Source: Pseudozyma flocculosa PF-1
Taxonomy: Eukaryota > Basidiomycota > Ustilaginomycetes > Ustilaginales > Ustilaginaceae
Length of the DNA: 43,883 bases
Assembly: GCF_000417875.1 (NCBI RefSeq)
Contig: NW_006920884.1
Coordinates: forward strand, 554,286-598,168
Direction: 5' to 3'
A program made the position numbers and the translations under genes. The notes below the pieces were generated by a model. The model was given only the letters and a program-made list of their open reading frames with translations, did no database searches and was not told the DNA's origin. Each line of letters begins with the position of its first letter. Position 1 is the stretch's first letter. Of this stretch, positions 40,900-43,883 are shown piece after piece.

Positions 40900-42252
40900 A
40901 TGGCATCCAGGGCCGCCGTCGACTTCGCCAAGGTCAGCTCCCAGCTCGGCCTCGGCAAAAACACCCTCGCCCAGATCTCGGCCTTCCGAAAGAGGAACGA
41001 GGACGCCCGCCGCGCCCTCAACCAGCTCAAGCAGCAGTCCACCACCGTCGACTTTGCCCACTACGACGCCGTCCTCAAGAACAAGGACGTCGTCAACCAG
41101 GCAAAGAAGATCCTCAACGACTTCAAGCCCGTCACCTACGACGTCCAGGCCCAGCTCAAGGCCATCGACGCCTTTGAGGCCAAGGCAGTGCGTAGGCGAC
41201 CGATCCGCCCTCCGTTCCACTTTCTCTCGGCAGCAGCAGCAGGAGCAGTAGCAGCAGCAGGAGCAGTAGCAGCAGCAGCACTGGCTGCGTCTCCTCGCGG
41301 GCTGCCCCACTTGGCATGGCGCAGGCATAGGAGGACGATGGCATTGGACGAAGTTTGGCGCTCGAGTCGGGGAACTAGGCTGGCAGAGCTAGCATCGGCC
41401 GCGAGTCACCGATCCTTGCCGCTCCGCCTCGGCTCTGGCCCGCAGCCATCTTCTGAACCTGCCGAACTCGACCTCGCAATGTCGGCGCATCCTGCCATCG
41501 TGCCAGACCGTCACAGACCGGAGGGCGCGGCTTCTCGAGCCAACTTGTGCTACCGACCTCGGACTGACCCACCACCTCCACCTTGACCCCTTCCTCGCCC
41601 CGCCTCCGCACACCACAGACCGAGCAGGCTCAGGCCACCGCCACCAAGATCGAGGCCGAGCTCAAGGACCTCAAGGCCACCCTCAAGAACATCGAGGAGG
41701 CTCGCCCCTTCAACCAGCTCACCACCGACGACGTCATCGCCGCCCGCCCCGAGATCGGCAAGACGGTCGAGGAGATGGTCAAGAAGGGCAAGTGGACCAC
41801 GCCGGGCTACGAGGAGAAGTTTGGAAGTGAGTACACGATCGAAGAGCTGCCGGTAGGCAGCATGACCGGCACCATGGCTCGCCGTCCTTGTCGCCGCCTT
41901 CGCGCTGTTCGACTACCCGCGTCGTCGTCGGCGAGAGGCTGCACGGCGTCTCATCGAGCTCGAGACGAGGCGAACGCAATGGGGGACGGGAGTGCACCGG
42001 CACGCCTTTGGCTGCGGCGCTGTGCGATGCTGCGACGGACGGACGGCGGCCAGCTTGCGATCGATCGATCGACGCTCGAGCTCAGTCCGCTCCTAGTGGC
42101 GCGGTGGCGGATGCGCCGTCGTGCCGTCTCTGCTGGCCGGCCGACCTTGATCGCCCAGCCGCGCACTGTCTGTGTGGAAGAAAACAGCCGCTGACTGCGT
42201 CCGCCTCTGCCATCCCTCTCCAATGCGCCATCCAGGCCTCGCCGCCATCTAA
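40900..42252 (+). CDS. ATP7: Mitochondrial ATP synthase subunit d
   Basis: Three exons: 40900-41187, 41619-41826 and 42236-42252, giving 170 residues, close to the 174 of yeast Atp7. The subunit is part of the peripheral stalk of F1Fo ATP synthase on the matrix side. Matches are 'VDFAKVSSQLG', 'FRKRNEDARRALNQL', 'VDFAHYDAVLKN', 'KPVTYDVQAQLKAIDAFEAKA', 'LKDLKATLKNIEEARPFNQLT' and 'KKGKWTTPGYEEKFG'. The last exon is only 17 nt. It supplies the end SLAAI, aligning with the NLNVM end of the yeast protein. Introns are long (431 and 409 nt), with GTGCGT and GTGAGT donors. The start ATG lies directly after a CACCACC-rich leader. Alternative last exons are possible but fit the family less well. Confidence 0.93.
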
Positions 42253-43631
42253 ACGCCTCGTGGACCCGACGTTCCGGCCACAAGGCCATAGAGCTAGGCA
42301 ACCTAGCAGCACGCGATCCGTCCTCGCTTTCGCTTCCGACCACCGTGTGTCTGCGAGGAGCGCGCTAGCAATGCAGACCACGTGAGAACCAAGAGGTGCG
42401 CATGGACCCGGTCGCGATTCGATCGGGCAGATTTTCGTGCGCTGAGCGGAAGAAGTATGAGGTGGGTGTCACGTCCACGGGGCCCTGGCGCTCCCGACGT
42501 AGGAGCGTGTTGGGCGAGGCCGCGACGGTGTTGTCTTGTGCTGTGCGTGCATGGAGTCGTGCAGGGGTGGGGAGTGGTGGTGCGTGCACGGGGACTTGCC
42601 CGTGCTCGAACCTGGCCTCGCGGCGGGGCTCGAGTAGACCATACCAGCTGGTGTCGTGGCAGACTGGGATGGGGGTGCGGCCGCTAGGGACGATACAATG
42701 CTTCTCCCGCGTCGTCTTGCCCGTGAAGCTTGGCTATCGCATGCCAGCCGGTCGCATGCCAAGCTGGTCGTTGGCCGCTGGACCGGGTCGCATGGACGAC
42801 ACTCGCTCGACATGCCGCGACGCCTCTCGAATCGTACTGCGTCCAACGTCGTCCTCGTCCGCGGTAGGAGGATCGGTCCGGCCCTGGTCTGGGACTGGGT
42901 GAGGGAGGAGTAGTGTGCCGGTGCGGGTCCGAGCTGTCCAACTCTGCGTCCAGCCCGCGCCACACCGCCCTGCCTCGAATATCGTGACGAATTTCCCACC
43001 CCTTTTTGCCACGTCGTCGTTCACGGGTTAGATGCTAGCATACCGTGGCCTACCTCGAGGCAGCGATGCGCAGCTGGGCGCTTCATCCAGACTCACGGCT
43101 GGGGAGCGATCGACAGCATGTGCTGATGTACCGGCCTGCACGAGGTCTCGCGCTGCCACCGAGCGCGATGGACGAGCGCGCACCACCCTCCACTGCCGTC
43201 CGACCTCGTCGGACTGTGCGCAGCGAGCGTCGTATCACGTCGCGACGTGGCGAGCTCCACCCCGGCACTGCGGTGGTCGATCTTGCTCAAACTGCGGCTC
43301 GAATACGGTGATGTGCTGCGGTCCGGTCGGGCCGGGGCTGATCCAACAACGTGCCCGAGTCTTTGCACTCGCCCCGCACGCTCGCAGCACGACCTCGCTC
43401 GTCCTGACGTGCCCATCGGAGCGAGTTCGACGAACCTGGTAACGCATCAGTAGCGGGAGCAGAGATGGCGGACTCCCCGTTACGTTGCCGGCCGGGGACG
43501 GGGTGCAGCCTTCCCCGAGCGCGACGACAGGTCGAGATGGCGTCAACGTCGGACCCTGATCGCCCCAGTCGCAGCTTCCAGGTGCCCTAGCGTCGGACAG
43601 CAAACGCATCGGTACCTCGCCACCATCAGCC
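42253..43631. other. Intergenic region right of ATP7
   Basis: About 1.4 kb between two convergent stops. No recognisable gene or strong tandem array. A tRNA-like TTCGA context near 42600-42660 on the minus strand does not fold convincingly. Confidence 0.5.
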
Positions 43632-43824
43632 CTAGGAGGCGTCCAGGAGGTCAGCCTTGCGAAGGTTGCGAGGCGGCGAGGCGGCGAAGAGGCGAGGGGA
43701 TGCCGTGCGAGTCGACGTACGCGAGCGTCGATGCCCGGCCTCTGCGGCTCCGAGGACGTCGGCCGAGATCAGGCCGGCACGTGCGCGCTGGGCGAGGGAC
43801 TTTTTCAAGAGCTGCGAATTTTCG
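43632..43824 (-). CDS. 3' terminal exon of an unidentified gene cut by the window edge
   Basis: On the minus strand a CTGAC branch-like word and pyrimidine-leaning tract precede an acceptor CGCCAG at 43825 and beyond. The exon then reads one leading base followed by 63 codons and a TAG (43632-43634). The peptide begins 'ENSQLLKKSLAQRARAGLIS', continues through 'ADVLGAAEAG', has an Arg/Ser-rich basic middle and ends 'LRKADLLDAS'. Composition is protein-like, unlike the surrounding frames. The preceding exon(s) would lie to the right of 43883. I do not recognise the family. Confidence 0.45.
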
Positions 43825-43883
43825 CTGGCGGGCGAGCGGGCGGGTCAGCAGGCCTGGCTGGCTGGGCCACGCCCGCCTCGTTG

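Noticed and set aside
42168..42195. Alternative last exon of ATP7 giving KNSR-stop, and another at 42377
   Set aside because: The acceptor is weaker or no stop follows. SLAAI from 42236 fits the family end better.
42590..42665. Possible minus-strand tRNA (GGTTCGAGC context)
   Set aside because: The T-arm stem has mismatches and no proper acceptor stem or anticodon arm can be drawn.

Overview
The window reads as a piece of nuclear chromosome from a GC-rich fungus, most likely a basidiomycete of the smut lineage (Ustilaginomycotina). The evidence is eukaryotic gene structure: short introns of about 90-430 nt with GTGAGT/GTAAGT/GTGCGT donors, CTGAC/CTAAC branch-like sites and CAG acceptors. The gene set is also fungal: Tim9, Tif6, Sus1, Sfm1, Xpt1/Hpt1, ATP synthase subunit d and the cAMP-dependent kinase regulatory subunit. 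The lineage is inferred from composition and gene style; no single sequence fixes the species. No rRNA, tRNA, transposon, CRISPR array or bacterial-type operon was recognised.

Region 1 (1-22.7 kb) is gene dense. In order: an acidic unknown protein (-), an atypical SDR/Rossmann protein (+), TIM9 (-), TIF6 (+), glucosidase II beta subunit (-), a Tctex1-type dynein light chain (+), SUS1/ENY2 (-), the SFM1 arginine methyltransferase (+), GTP cyclohydrolase I (-, crossed by a 170-N assembly gap), a hypoxanthine/xanthine phosphoribosyltransferase (+), a two-RRM RNA-binding protein (+) and a MoCF/CinA-like protein (+). The first ten genes strictly alternate strand. They therefore form divergent pairs sharing a promoter region and convergent pairs sharing a 3' spacer, and most of the convergent spacers carry their own short tandem array.

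Region 2 (22.7-27.9 kb) and Region 4 (32.7-37.8 kb, with a 386-N gap) are two blocks of about 5 kb in which I find no convincing gene. Both are filled with short tandem repeats (CTGC, CTCGACA, GCAAC, GGCAGGCG, CCTGG and others). Region 3 (27.9-32.7 kb) lies between them and holds a secreted/membrane DOMON-cytochrome b561 protein (+) and a divergent alpha/beta hydrolase (-). Region 5 (37.8-43.9 kb) holds the PKA regulatory subunit (-), ATP synthase subunit d (+) and the 3' end of a minus-strand gene cut by the right edge.

Functionally these are mostly unlinked housekeeping genes: mitochondrial import and ATP synthesis, 60S biogenesis and translation, ER glycoprotein quality control, SAGA/mRNA export, folate and purine metabolism, and cAMP signalling. 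I see no metabolic cluster or defence system. The most unusual features are in gene architecture: a predicted 2-nt micro-exon in the Tctex1 gene, a 7-nt first coding exon in TIM9, a 17-nt last exon in ATP7, introns that are multiples of three and stop-free (one inside the second cAMP-binding cassette of the PKA regulatory subunit), C/A-only leaders ahead of several genes, and an alpha/beta hydrolase that seems to lack its catalytic histidine.
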